64,000 nt of DNA from Streptoverticillium olivoreticuli subsp. olivoreticuli (GCF_003391135.1 NZ_CP031455.1:7715501-7779500); one strand, 5' to 3'; shown: positions 1 through 9,551, numbered from the stretch's first letter. Notes: generated by a model not told the origin, from the sequence alone. Numbers and translations are program-made.

Positions 1-128
1 GTGCTCGGTCGTCCCCAGGCCCCGCCCGGTGGCGGATTTGAACTGCTGATGGGGATGCTCCAGCAGGTGTTCGATTTGCGGAATGTTGGCTTCGTCATGC
101 GAACCCTGCGCCGGGGGGCGGCGTCTGT

Positions 129-161
129 GGTGGCGGACGTCCCGAGGGCGTCCGTTCCACC
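129..161 (+). promoter_or_regulatory. Hairpin in the leader of the Pls-type NRPS gene
   Basis: CGGACG (134-139) pairs with CGTCCG (149-154), and GGTGG (129-133) pairs with CCACC (157-161) across a two-base bulge. The hairpin lies 33 nt upstream of the ATG at 195. It could be the terminator of a gene lying left of the window or an attenuator of the synthetase. The remainder of 1-194 shows no convincing gene; an open frame from position 1 runs into the NRPS gene in another frame and has no recognisable protein character. Confidence 0.35.
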
Positions 162-194
162 CGCCGTCGAATTAAGGCGAATAGAGGCGTACCG

Positions 195-3100
195 ATGTCC
201 CCGTCCCTTTCCGGCCCACAACCCGGCACACAGGACCCCCCTGTGGGGCAGGCCCGCTACCGCAGTGCCCCGGCACCGCACCCGCGCACCCTGCTCGACG
301 TACTCGGCACCACGATCGCCGCACATCCCGAGGCCCTCGCCCTCGACACCGGCACCGAGGCCCTCACCTACCGAGCCCTGAGGGACGAGATCACCGCCCG
401 CGCCGACCGGCTGCGCCGCGCCGGCATCGGCCCCGGCGACCGCGTCGGCATCCGCATCCCCTCGGGCACCGCCGAGCTGTATCTGGCCATCCTCTCCGTG
501 CTGGCCTGCGGCGCCGCCTATGTGCCGGTCGACGCGGACGACCCCGAGGAGCGCGCCACCACCGTCTTCGGCGAGGCGGGCGTCTGCGTCGTCCTCGGCG
601 CCGACGGCCTCCACACGGCCGGACCCGTCCCCCCCTCGCGGACGCAGCGGCCGGAGCCGCTCCCGCAGGACGACGCCTGGATCATCTTCACCTCCGGCTC
701 CACCGGCGCCCCCAAGGGCGTCGCCGTCACCCACCGCAGCGCCGCCGCGTTCGTCGACGCCGAGGCCGCGCTGTTCCTCCAGGGCAGCCCGCTGGGCCCC
801 GGCGACCGGGTGCTGGCCGGACTGTCCGTGGCCTTCGACGCCTCCTGCGAGGAGATGTGGCTGGCCTGGCGGTACGGCGCCTGCCTCGTTCCCGCTCCCC
901 GCGCCCTGGTCCGCGCCGGTCACGAACTCGGCCCCTGGCTGGTCGAGCGGGGCATCACCGTGGTGTCCACCGTGCCCACCCTCGCGGCACTGTGGCCCCC
1001 GGAGTGCCTGGACCGGGTGCGGCTGCTGATCGTCGGCGGCGAGGCCTGCCCCGCCGCGCTCGTCGACCGCTTCGCCGTGCCCGGCCGCGAGATGTGGAAC
1101 ACCTACGGCCCGACCGAGACCACCGTCGTCGCCTGCGCCGCCCGGATGCACCCCGGCGAGCCCGTCCGCATCGGCCTTCCGCTCAACGGCTGGGAACTGG
1201 CCGTCGTGGACGAGACCGGGGCGCCCGTGCCCTTCGGCGCCGAGGGCGAGCTCGTCATCGCGGGCGCGGGCAACGCCCGCTACCTCGACCCGGTCAAGGA
1301 CGCCGACCGCTACAGTCCCTCCGCCGCCCTGGACACCGACCGCGCCTACCGCACCGGCGACCTCGTCCGCGCCGACCCCGAGGGCCTGGTCTTCGCGGGC
1401 CGCGCCGACGACCAGATCAAGATCGGCGGACGCCGCCTCGAACTGGGCGAGATCGACGCCGCGCTCAGCGCCCTGCCCGGCGTCCAGGGCGCCGCCGCGG
1501 CCGTACGCACCACCCCGGCGGGCGGCAAACTCCTCGTCGGCTATGTGCTGCCGGACGGCGGCTACGAACGGCACAAGGCGAGAGCTCTGCTGGCCGAGCG
1601 GCTGCCCGCCGCCCTGGTCCCCGTCCTCGCCGAGGTCGGGGAACTGCCCACCCGCACCTCCGGCAAGGTCGACCGCGACGCCCTGCCGTGGCCGCTGCCG
1701 CAGACCGCCGAGGACGGCGAGGAACTGCACGGCACCGCCGCCCGCCTGGCCCACCTGTGGGAACAGCTGCTCGGCACCCGGCCCACCGCCGAATCCGACT
1801 TCGTCTCCCTGGGCGGCACCAGCCTCACCGCCGCCCGCATGGCGTCCTCGCTGCGCGAGCACCACCCCGGCGTCTCCGTCGCGGGCCTCTACCGGCACCC
1901 CGTCCTGCGCGACATGGCCGACCACATCGACTCCCTCGCCCCCGCGCGCACCACGGGCCCCGCGCCCGAGGTGCGCCCCGTGCGCCCCTTGCGGCGCCGC
2001 ACCGGCGTGGCCCAGGTCCTCGTGCAGTGCGCGCTGTTCGGCGTCGCCGGGCTGCGCGGGCTGGTCGGCCTCGCCGCCGCCGACAACGTCCTCGGACTGC
2101 TGGCCCCCGAGGCCTGGGCGCCGCACACCTCCTGGTGGCTGGTGCTGGCCGGCTGGGTGGTGCTCTTCAGCGCACCCGCCCGGTTCGCGATCGGCGCCGC
2201 GGCGGCCCGCACCCTGACCCGCGGCGTCAAGCCGGGCGCCTACCCCCGCGGCGGCCGCGTCCACCTGCGGCTGTGGGCCGCCGAACGCACCGTGGCCTCC
2301 TTCGGCGTCCCCGCACTCCTGGGCACCCCCTGGGCCGCCTGGTACGCCCGCGCCCTCGGCTGCAAGGCCGGCCGCGGCGTGGCCCTGCACGCGATGCCAC
2401 CGGTCACCGGCCTCGCCGAATTCGGCGACGGCTGCGGCATCGAACCCGAGGCCGACATCTCCGGCTGGTGGCTCGACGGCGGACTCCTGCACGTCGGCGC
2501 CGTGAAGGTCGGCGCGGGCGCCCGGGTGGCGCACCGCAGCATGATGATGCCGGGCGCCTCGCTCGGCGCGAACGCCGAACTCACCTCCGGCGCCTGCCTG
2601 GACGGCCACATCCCGGCCGGCGAGACCTGGGAGGGCTCCCCGGCGCGCCCGCGTGCCCGCGCGGCCGCACCACGCACCGCGGCCGCACGGGCCGACGCGG
2701 GCGCGCGCACCGCCGCACTCCGCAACGCCGCCGCGGGCCGCACCGCGACCGCAGGCGTCGACGGCGCGGTCCCGCGCCCCCTGGACGAGGCCGCCGCGGA
2801 CCGCGCCGGGCAGGTGCTCCACGCGCCCGCCCCCGACCTCCCGCCGACGGTCCCGCGCCCCACGGACGGCGCCTGCGCCGTACGGCACGACGCCGTCGCG
2901 CACGGCACCGGCAACGCCGACGCCCTCGCCCATGACACGGACGGCTCCGGACGCGGCGGCACGGCCGTCTCCTCCCGGCCGTTCACCCGCAACCGCCGTG
3001 CCGCGCGCGGCGCCTCCGCGTCCGTCCGGCCGCAGCCCACCGGGCGGCCCGAGCCGTACGCGGGCCGGGCCAAGGGCCCGCTCCGCTCCGGCGGCGGCCG

Positions 3101-4538
3101 CACCGCGCGGCGCGCCCGCCCCGCCCCGCCCACCACCCCGCGGATGGCGCTGCGCTGGCGCCTCGCCTACGGGCTGTCCCTCGGGGCCCTGCCCCTGCTG
3201 CCGCTCCTCTCCGCGCTGCCCGCGCTGGTCGGCACGTACTACCTCGTCAAGGGCTGCTCCACGCTGATCTCCGTGTCGCTGCTGCTGCTCGCCGCCGCGC
3301 CCGTGCTCACCGTCGCCACCACCCTGTGCTGGGCGCTGGTCGTCGCCGGGGTCGTCCGGCTCCTCGGGCGCCGCATCACCCCCGGCGACCACCCCGCCAC
3401 CGGCGGGGTCGCCTGGCGCGCCTGGCTGGTCACCCGGCTGCTCGACTCCACGCGCTCCAGCCTCTTCCCGCTCTACGCGGGCCTCGCCACCCCCGTCTGG
3501 ATGCGCCTGCTGGGCGCCCGCGTCGGCAAGAACGCCGAGATCTCCACGGTGCTCCCGCTCCCGTCGCTGCTCACGGTCGACGACGGCGCGTTCCTCGCCG
3601 ACGACACCCTGGTCGCCCCCTACGAACTGCACGGCGGCCGGATGCGGCTGGGCACCGCGCGCATCGGGCGGCGCGCCTTCGTCGGCAACTCCGGCATCGT
3701 GGGCCCCGGCCGCAGCGTGCCCGACCACGGTCTGATCGGCGTCCTCTCCGACACCCCCGAGCACAGCGAGCCGGGCTCCTCCTGGCTGGGCCGCCCCGCG
3801 ATGCCGCTGCCCCGCGTCGCGACCGTCGCCGAGGCGGGCCGCACCTTCGACCCGCCGCGCCGCCTCGTGTTCGCCCGCGCGGCCGTCGAGATGTGCCGCG
3901 TCCTGCCGCTGATCATCGGCTTCGCGTTCGCCGAACTGGTCCTGCTGGGCGAGCAGGACGCGCTCGACACCGGAGGCCCCGGTCTCGCCGCGGCCGTCGG
4001 CGCCCCCCTGCTGCTGGCCGCCGCGGCCGCCGCCGGACTGACCGCCACCGCCGCGAAGTGGCTGCTCATGGGCCGCTTCAAGGTGGGGGAGAAGCCGCTG
4101 TGGAGCTCCTTCGTCTGGCGCAACGAGCTGTACGACACCTTCGTGGAGTCCCTCGCCGTGCCGTGGATGGCCGGTCCCTTCACCGGCACCCCGGTCCTCA
4201 ACTGGTGGCTGCGCAGCCTCGGTGCCCGGATCGGCCGCGGCGTGTGGTGCGACACGCACTGGCTGCCCGAGACCGACCTGATCACCATCGGCGACGGCGC
4301 CAGCGTCAACCGCGGGTGCGTCCTGCAGACCCACCTCTTCCACGACCGGATCATGCGGATGGACACCGTCCACCTCGCCGCGGGCGCCTCGCTGGGCCCG
4401 CACGGCATCGTCCTGCCCGGCACCAGCATCGGGGAGCACGCCGCCATCGCGCCCTCCTCGCTGGTCATGCGCGGCGAGTCCGTGCCCGCCGGGACCCGCT
4501 GGGCGGGCAACCCGATCGCAGGGGAGCGCGTGGCATGA
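195..4538 (+). CDS. pls: Pls-type membrane NRPS, predicted epsilon-poly-L-lysine synthetase
   Basis: 1447 aa. It has an adenylation domain (about residues 30-505; A3 TSGSTGAPKG, A5 NTYGPTE, A10 SGKVDR) and a carrier domain with phosphopantetheine Ser543 in LGGTSLTAAR. Membrane segments then alternate with three left-handed beta-helix (acyltransferase-like) domains. This A-T-TM-C1-TM-C2-TM-C3 order is the signature of Pls, which makes epsilon-poly-L-lysine by iterative condensation without a thioesterase. Read against GrsA, the specificity residues are D-A-E-S-I-G-T-V-V-K, very close to the lysine code recalled for bacitracin synthetase. An Ala/Arg/Pro-rich stretch (about residues 817-985) separates the first two C-terminal lobes and makes the protein longer than the roughly 1320 aa usual for Pls. 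The ATG is preceded by an AGAGG-like RBS. Architecture is certain; lysine as substrate is inference. Confidence 0.88.
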   Translation: MSPSLSGPQPGTQDPPVGQARYRSAPAPHPRTLLDVLGTTIAAHPEALALDTGTEALTYRALRDEITARADRLRRAGIGPGDRVGIRIPSGTAELYLAILSVLACGAAYVPVDADDPEERATTVFGEAGVCVVLGADGLHTAGPVPPSRTQRPEPLPQDDAWIIFTSGSTGAPKGVAVTHRSAAAFVDAEAALFLQGSPLGPGDRVLAGLSVAFDASCEEMWLAWRYGACLVPAPRALVRAGHELGPWLVERGITVVSTVPTLAALWPPECLDRVRLLIVGGEACPAALVDRFAVPGREMWNTYGPTETTVVACAARMHPGEPVRIGLPLNGWELAVVDETGAPVPFGAEGELVIAGAGNARYLDPVKDADRYSPSAALDTDRAYRTGDLVRADPEGLVFAGRADDQIKIGGRRLELGEIDAALSALPGVQGAAAAVRTTPAGGKLLVGYVLPDGGYERHKARALLAERLPAALVPVLAEVGELPTRTSGKVDRDALPWPLPQTAEDGEELHGTAARLAHLWEQLLGTRPTAESDFVSLGGTSLTAARMASSLREHHPGVSVAGLYRHPVLRDMADHIDSLAPARTTGPAPEVRPVRPLRRRTGVAQVLVQCALFGVAGLRGLVGLAAADNVLGLLAPEAWAPHTSWWLVLAGWVVLFSAPARFAIGAAAARTLTRGVKPGAYPRGGRVHLRLWAAERTVASFGVPALLGTPWAAWYARALGCKAGRGVALHAMPPVTGLAEFGDGCGIEPEADISGWWLDGGLLHVGAVKVGAGARVAHRSMMMPGASLGANAELTSGACLDGHIPAGETWEGSPARPRARAAAPRTAAARADAGARTAALRNAAAGRTATAGVDGAVPRPLDEAAADRAGQVLHAPAPDLPPTVPRPTDGACAVRHDAVAHGTGNADALAHDTDGSGRGGTAVSSRPFTRNRRAARGASASVRPQPTGRPEPYAGRAKGPLRSGGGRTARRARPAPPTTPRMALRWRLAYGLSLGALPLLPLLSALPALVGTYYLVKGCSTLISVSLLLLAAAPVLTVATTLCWALVVAGVVRLLGRRITPGDHPATGGVAWRAWLVTRLLDSTRSSLFPLYAGLATPVWMRLLGARVGKNAEISTVLPLPSLLTVDDGAFLADDTLVAPYELHGGRMRLGTARIGRRAFVGNSGIVGPGRSVPDHGLIGVLSDTPEHSEPGSSWLGRPAMPLPRVATVAEAGRTFDPPRRLVFARAAVEMCRVLPLIIGFAFAELVLLGEQDALDTGGPGLAAAVGAPLLLAAAAAAGLTATAAKWLLMGRFKVGEKPLWSSFVWRNELYDTFVESLAVPWMAGPFTGTPVLNWWLRSLGARIGRGVWCDTHWLPETDLITIGDGASVNRGCVLQTHLFHDRIMRMDTVHLAAGASLGPHGIVLPGTSIGEHAAIAPSSLVMRGESVPAGTRWAGNPIAGERVA

Positions 4539-4551
4539 GGGGCGACGGCGC

Positions 4552-5997
4552 ATGACCCTCCTGGCCCGATTCCCGTGCAGCCGCCGCGCCGTCCTGACGG
4601 CCGCGGCGGCCCTCCCGCTCGCCGCGGCCGCGGCGAGCACCGGCGACCCCGCCGAGCGCGTGGGCGGCGGGACGGCGCGCTACTTCCCGCGCCACGGCTC
4701 GTACGGCCACCGCACCCTCGCCTACGACCTGCGGCTCTCCTACGATCCCGAGACCGCCTGGCTCGACGGCCACGCCCGCATCGACGCGGTCGCCAACCAG
4801 GGCACCCGCCGGGTCGAACTCGACCTGGCCCGGCTGACCGTGCACTCCGCGGAGATCGACGGCAGGCCGGCGACCGTGCAGCGGCGGGACGGCAAGGCCG
4901 TGCTCACCGCCGAGCGGCCGCTCGTGGCCGGCCGGCCCTTCACCGCGGACATCCGCTACAGCGGCAGCCCGGCGCCCGTGCGCACCCCGTTCGGCGCGAT
5001 CGGCTGGGACCGCACCGGTGACGGTCACGACGGCACCCTCGTCGCCTCCCAGCCGCTCGGCGCGCCCTCGTGGTTCCCGTGCAACGACCGGCCGGACGAC
5101 AAGGCCGCCTACACCGTCACCGTACGGGTGCCCGGCGGCCACCACGCGCTCGCCAACGGCACCCTCCGCGAGCGCCGGGACCTCGACGACGGGTCGGTGA
5201 GCTGGACCTACCACCACCCCGGCCCGATGGCGTCCTACCTCGCGGCCGTCTACACCGGCCGGTTCACGCACGAGACGCACGACACGGAAAGCAGCGGCTC
5301 ACCGGTCCCGCTGCGCAACGCCTACCCCGCCCACCTCGCCGACCGGGCCCGGCACGACCTGGCCCGCCAGCCGCAGATGCTGCGCGCCTTCACGGAGCTC
5401 TTCGGCCCGTACCCCTTCGAGACGTACGGCGCGGTCGTCGTCGACGCCGAACTGGCGGCGCCCGTCGAGAACCAGACGCTCTCCGTCTTCGGCAGCAACC
5501 ACATGGACGGCAAGCGCGGCTGGGAGACGCTCGTGGCCCACGAGATCGCCCACCAGTGGTACGGGAACAGCGTGAGCCTCGCCGACTGGCGGCACATCTG
5601 GCTCAACGAGGGGTTCGCCACCTACGCGGAATGGCTGTGGTCCGAACACCTCGAGGAGGACGACGCCCACACCCTCGCCGTCCAGGCATGGCGGGAGCTG
5701 TCCGGGCGCCGGCAGAACCTGCGCATCGGCGACCCCGGGCGCAGCCGCCTCTTCGACGACCGGATCTACGTCCGGGGCGCGTGCACCCTGCACGCGCTCC
5801 GGCTGGCCCTGGGCGACGAGCGGTTCTTCACGGTGCTGCGCACCTGGCACGCCGCGCACCGCGGCGGCAGCGCGGACACCGACGCGTTCGTCGCCCACGC
5901 GGAACGGACGGCGGGGCGGCCGCTGGCGGACCTGATCCACCCCTGGCTGTTCGACAAGACACTGCCGGACTTCCCGGAGCGGTCCACCGCGGTGTGA
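4552..5997 (+). CDS. Exported M1-family zinc metallopeptidase, possible poly-lysine hydrolase
   Basis: 481 aa. The N-terminus SRRAVLTAAAALPLAAAAA is a Tat-like signal, so the enzyme is probably exported. His330-Glu-Ile-Ala-His334 followed after 18 residues by Glu353 (NEGFA) is the HExxH-x18-E zinc site of gluzincin aminopeptidases. The ENQT segment near residue 311 replaces the GAMEN exopeptidase motif of classical M1 enzymes. The gene starts 13 nt after pls and is likely co-transcribed. Epsilon-poly-lysine producers are known to carry cell-associated zinc aminopeptidases (Pld) that degrade the polymer, so a role in self-protection or chain trimming is plausible. At 481 aa it resembles the short secreted Streptomyces M1 peptidases lacking the large C-terminal domain. 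Confidence 0.85.
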   Translation: MTLLARFPCSRRAVLTAAAALPLAAAAASTGDPAERVGGGTARYFPRHGSYGHRTLAYDLRLSYDPETAWLDGHARIDAVANQGTRRVELDLARLTVHSAEIDGRPATVQRRDGKAVLTAERPLVAGRPFTADIRYSGSPAPVRTPFGAIGWDRTGDGHDGTLVASQPLGAPSWFPCNDRPDDKAAYTVTVRVPGGHHALANGTLRERRDLDDGSVSWTYHHPGPMASYLAAVYTGRFTHETHDTESSGSPVPLRNAYPAHLADRARHDLARQPQMLRAFTELFGPYPFETYGAVVVDAELAAPVENQTLSVFGSNHMDGKRGWETLVAHEIAHQWYGNSVSLADWRHIWLNEGFATYAEWLWSEHLEEDDAHTLAVQAWRELSGRRQNLRIGDPGRSRLFDDRIYVRGACTLHALRLALGDERFFTVLRTWHAAHRGGSADTDAFVAHAERTAGRPLADLIHPWLFDKTLPDFPERSTAV

Positions 5998-6022
5998 CCG
6001 TCAAGCCGACCGCCCGGCGCGC

Positions 6023-6829
6023 CTACCAGTGCGCCGGGCGGTTCAACGCCGGTGGCAGTACGGTGCTGCCGTCGCCCTTCGCGGCGTCGAGCTGGGACTG
6101 GATGAGGAAGATGCTGTCCGTCAGGTCGGCGCCCCTGAGGTCCGCCCCGCGCAGATCGGCCCCTATGAGATCGGCCAGCCGCAGGTCGGCGCCCCTGAGG
6201 TCGGCCCCGATGAGATACGCCCCCCGCAGATTGGCGCCCCGCAGGTCCGCGCCCTTGAGCTTCGCCCCGATGAGGTCCGCTCCCCGGCGCTCCTTCTTCC
6301 TGCCGCCGAACCCGGCGCGCGCGAGCTCGCTCGCCCGCAGCAGCAGGGGGTTGACCTGCTGCCGGACCGCCGGGACGTCGACGGCAGCGAGGGCCTCGGG
6401 ATCCCGGGCGGTCAGGCGCTCGGTCTCCTCCAGCGCGCGAGTGAGCTCACCGTGCACCGGCCGGGCCGCGGGCAGCGCCCGCGCCTCCGTCAGATACCAC
6501 AGCAGCTCGTGGAGGTCCCGCATGACCGGGAACACGTCGAACATCCGCTGCCCGCCGTCCGGCGCCGACCGCCAGTCCCGCCCGCCGAACGTCACCTGCG
6601 ACACCTTCTGCCCGGCACCGAAACAGTCGTAGACCGTGCAGCCCCGGAAGCCGCGCGGACGCAGCTCGGTGTGAATGCCGCACCGGAAGTCCGTCCGCAG
6701 ATTGGGACAGGGCGTCCGGGCGGGCTTGTCGACCGCGAAGTCCGACGAGGCCGAGAACGCGGGCACGGTGCAGCACAGGGCGAAGCAGTTGGCGCAGTCG
6801 GCTTTGAGGTCGGCGGGTATGTGGGGCAA
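6023..6829 (-). CDS. Pentapeptide-repeat protein with Cys-rich N-terminal domain
   Basis: 268 aa. The N-terminal ~90 residues hold a Cys pattern (CxxCxxxCC, later CPN, FRCGIH, GCTVYDC) resembling the YkgJ/UPF0153 metal-chelating domain. A helical middle follows. The C-terminal ~70 residues are continuous A(D/N)LxG pentapeptide repeats (GADLRGANLRG type), predicted to form a right-handed quadrilateral beta-helix. Convergent with the upstream peptidase (25 nt between stops). Pentapeptide proteins can mimic DNA or act as scaffolds; nothing here identifies the partner. The ATG at 6829 is the natural start before the Cys-rich domain. Confidence 0.8.
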   Translation of the reverse strand: MPHIPADLKADCANCFALCCTVPAFSASSDFAVDKPARTPCPNLRTDFRCGIHTELRPRGFRGCTVYDCFGAGQKVSQVTFGGRDWRSAPDGGQRMFDVFPVMRDLHELLWYLTEARALPAARPVHGELTRALEETERLTARDPEALAAVDVPAVRQQVNPLLLRASELARAGFGGRKKERRGADLIGAKLKGADLRGANLRGAYLIGADLRGADLRLADLIGADLRGADLRGADLTDSIFLIQSQLDAAKGDGSTVLPPALNRPAHW

Positions 6830-6893
6830 CGATATTCCTGTCGGGTTGCTGAACGGCGGGGGAGGGCGCGGGTGCGTGGCGCCTGCGGCGGGC

Positions 6894-7079
6894 TTGTTCC
6901 CCTATCCCGCCCCTTCCCGAAACTGGGGCTCCGCCCCAGACCCCGAAGCACGCTTCGCGCGCTGTCCTCAATCTCCCCCAGCTACCGCTGGGAGGTGCCC
7001 CCACGGGCTGAATTCGCGCACCCTTGGGGGTCTGGGGGCGAAGCCCCCAGTTTCGGGAAGGGGCGGGGCTGGGGAACAA
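6894..7079. repeat. Long imperfect inverted repeat between tex and the pentapeptide gene
   Basis: The arm at 6894-6944 is the near-exact reverse complement of 7027-7079. Both carry the recognisable core TTTCGGGAAGGGGCGGG together with a GGGG-TCT-GGGG block. About 80 nt separate the arms. Another copy of the core lies at 12181-12234. Elements of this look are dispersed between genes in Streptomyces chromosomes. Placed just after the tex stop codon, the pair could form a long hairpin terminator. No other gene is visible in 6830-7090. Confidence 0.75.
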
Positions 7080-7090
7080 ACCCCGCTCGG

Positions 7091-9463
7091 CTAGCGGCGC
7101 TTCGGGTCCAAGAGCCCCGCTCGCCTCAGCGCATCCGCCATCGCGTCATTCGACGGCGCCACCGCGCGAGAACCGCCACCCCCACCGTCGCCGCGCCGCG
7201 GCTTCGGCGCACCGGTCCGGCCGGAGCCACTGCGCGTTCCCTTACCGGGCGCCGTCCCCTCGGCGGGAGCCGCATCGTCCAGCCGCAGCGTCAGCGACAC
7301 CCGCTTGCGCGGGATGTCGACCTCCATGACCTTCACCCGCACGATGTCACCGGGCTTCACGACATCCCGCGGGTCCTTCACGAAGTTCTTCGACATCGCC
7401 GACACATGCACCAGACCGTCCTGGTGCACACCGATGTCCACGAAGGCGCCGAAGGCCGCCACGTTGGTGACGACGCCTTCCAGCAGCATCCCCGGCACCA
7501 GGTCGCCGAGCTTCTCGACGCCCTCCTTGAACGTCGCCGTCCGGAACGCCGGGCGCGGGTCGCGCCCCGGCTTCTCCAGCTCCCGCAGGATGTCGGTGAC
7601 CGTCGGCAGGCCGAAGGAGTCGTTGACGAAGCTCTCCGGGCGCAGCGAGCGCAGCACGCCCGTGTTGCCGATGAGCGCGGCGACCTCGCCGCCCGTGGAC
7701 TTCACCATCGCCCGCACCACGGGGTAGGCCTCGGGGTGCACGCTGGAGGCGTCCAGCGGGTCGTCGCCGCCGCGGATCCGCAGGAAGCCCGCGCACTGCT
7801 CGTACGCCTTCGGGCCGAGCCGGGCCACGTCCTTGAGCCCCTTGCGGGAGCGGAAGGGGCCGTTGGCGTCGCGGTGGGCGACGATGTTCTCCGCGAGGCC
7901 CGAGCTGATGCCGGAGACCCGGGAGAGCAGCGGCGCGGACGCGGTGTTCACGTCGACGCCGACGCCGTTCACACAGTCCTCCACGACCGCGTCGAGCGAG
8001 CGGGAGAGCTTCACCTCGGACAGGTCGTGCTGGTACTGGCCGACGCCGATGGACTTGGGGTCGATCTTCACCAGCTCGGCGAGCGGGTCCTGGAGCCGTC
8101 GGGCGATGGAGACCGCGCCGCGCAGGGACACATCCAGCCCGGGCAGCTCCTGCGAGGCGAACGCGGACGCGGAGTACACCGAGGCGCCCGCCTCCGAGAC
8201 CATCACCTTGGTCAGCCCCAGCTCCGGGTGGCGGGCGATCAGGTCCGCCGCGAGCTTGTCGGTCTCGCGCGACGCCGTGCCGTTGCCGATCGCGACGAGC
8301 TCCACGCCGTGCTCGCGCGCGAGGCGGGCCAGCGTCGCCAGCGACGCGTCCCACTTCTGCTGCGGCACGTGCGGGTAGATCGTCTCCGTCGCGGCGACCT
8401 TGCCGGTCGCGTCCACGACGGCGACCTTCACGCCCGTACGGAAACCGGGGTCGAGGCCCATCGTGGCGCGCGTGCCCGCCGGGGCGGCGAGCAGCAGGTC
8501 GCGGAGGTTCGCGGCGAAGACCCGGACCGCCTCGTCCTCGGCGGCCTGGCGCAGCCGCAGCCGAAGGTCGATGCCGAGGTGGACGAGGACGCGGGTGCGC
8601 CAGGCCCAGCGCACGGTGTCGGCCAGCCACTTGTCGCCCGGGCGGCCGCGCCGGGCGATGCCGAACCGCTGGGCGATGGCCTGCTCGTACGCGGTCGGGC
8701 CCTCCGCGGCCGACGGCTCCTCCGGCTCCAGGGCGAGATCGAGGATCTCCTCCTTCTCGCCCCGCAGCATGGCCAGCACCCGGTGCGAGGGCAGCGCCGT
8801 GAAGGGCTCGGCGAAGTCGAAGTAGTCGGCGAACTTCGCGCCCGCCTCCTCCTTGCCCGCCCGCACCTTCGCCGCGACGCGACCGCGCGTCCACATGCGC
8901 TCGCGCAGCTCGCCGATCAGGTCGGCGTCCTCGCTGAACCGCTCGGTCAGGATGGCGCGGGCGCCCTCCAGCGCGGCCGCGGCGTCCGCGACACCGCGCT
9001 CGGCGGAGACGAAGGCCGCGGCCGCGGCGAGCGGATCGACGCCGGGGTCGCCCAGCAGCCCGTCCGCCAGCGGCTCGAGACCGGCCTCCCGGGCGATCTG
9101 CGCCTTGGTGCGCCGCTTGGGCTTGAAGGGCAGGTAGATGTCCTCCAGCCGGGCCTTGGAGTCGGCCGCGAGGATCTGCGCCTCCAGCGCGGCGTCCAGC
9201 TTGCCCTGCGCGCGCACGGAGTCGAGGACCGCCGTGCGGCGGTCCTCCAGCTCCCGCAGATAGCGCAGCCGCTCCTCGAGGGCGCGCAGCTGCGCGTCGT
9301 CGAGCATCTCGGTCGCTTCCTTGCGGTAGCGGGCGATGAACGGCACGGTCGAACCGCCGTCGAGCAAGTCGACGGCCGCCTTCACCTGCCGCTCCCGCAC
9401 GCCGAGCTCCTCGGCGATCCTGCCTGCGATCCTGCCCTCGGTCGACGCACCCGCTGCCGTCAC
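7091..9463 (-). CDS. tex: Tex-family RNA-binding transcription accessory protein
   Basis: About 790 aa with the Tex order: N-terminal helical region (RYRKEATEMLDDAQLR), a YqgF/RNaseH-like fold (MGLDPGFRTGVKVAVVD), helix-hairpin-helix motifs (ASAPLLSRVSGIS; VARLGPKAYEQCAGFLRI) and a C-terminal S1 RNA-binding domain (GVVTNVAAFGAFVDIG). An Arg/Lys/Gly-rich tail follows. Tex binds nucleic acid and influences transcription. The start at GTG 9463 is preferred because GGAG lies about 7 nt upstream; GTG at 9469 would be almost on top of it. Monocistronic by spacing. Confidence 0.93.
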   Translation of the reverse strand: MTAAGASTEGRIAGRIAEELGVRERQVKAAVDLLDGGSTVPFIARYRKEATEMLDDAQLRALEERLRYLRELEDRRTAVLDSVRAQGKLDAALEAQILAADSKARLEDIYLPFKPKRRTKAQIAREAGLEPLADGLLGDPGVDPLAAAAAFVSAERGVADAAAALEGARAILTERFSEDADLIGELRERMWTRGRVAAKVRAGKEEAGAKFADYFDFAEPFTALPSHRVLAMLRGEKEEILDLALEPEEPSAAEGPTAYEQAIAQRFGIARRGRPGDKWLADTVRWAWRTRVLVHLGIDLRLRLRQAAEDEAVRVFAANLRDLLLAAPAGTRATMGLDPGFRTGVKVAVVDATGKVAATETIYPHVPQQKWDASLATLARLAREHGVELVAIGNGTASRETDKLAADLIARHPELGLTKVMVSEAGASVYSASAFASQELPGLDVSLRGAVSIARRLQDPLAELVKIDPKSIGVGQYQHDLSEVKLSRSLDAVVEDCVNGVGVDVNTASAPLLSRVSGISSGLAENIVAHRDANGPFRSRKGLKDVARLGPKAYEQCAGFLRIRGGDDPLDASSVHPEAYPVVRAMVKSTGGEVAALIGNTGVLRSLRPESFVNDSFGLPTVTDILRELEKPGRDPRPAFRTATFKEGVEKLGDLVPGMLLEGVVTNVAAFGAFVDIGVHQDGLVHVSAMSKNFVKDPRDVVKPGDIVRVKVMEVDIPRKRVSLTLRLDDAAPAEGTAPGKGTRSGSGRTGAPKPRRGDGGGGGSRAVAPSNDAMADALRRAGLLDPKRR

Positions 9464-9551
9464 GATCACGCTCCGCTTTCTCTTCGAGCTGCGATCTGCA
9501 TTGTGGCAGGTACCGCCGACAACGCCCGCGCGAGCCTCGCGGCCCCGGCGC

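Noticed and set aside
1..381. Open frame from the window start overlapping the Pls start
   Set aside because: It runs through the Pls coding region in another frame and has no recognisable protein features; the strong Pls frame explains the sequence.
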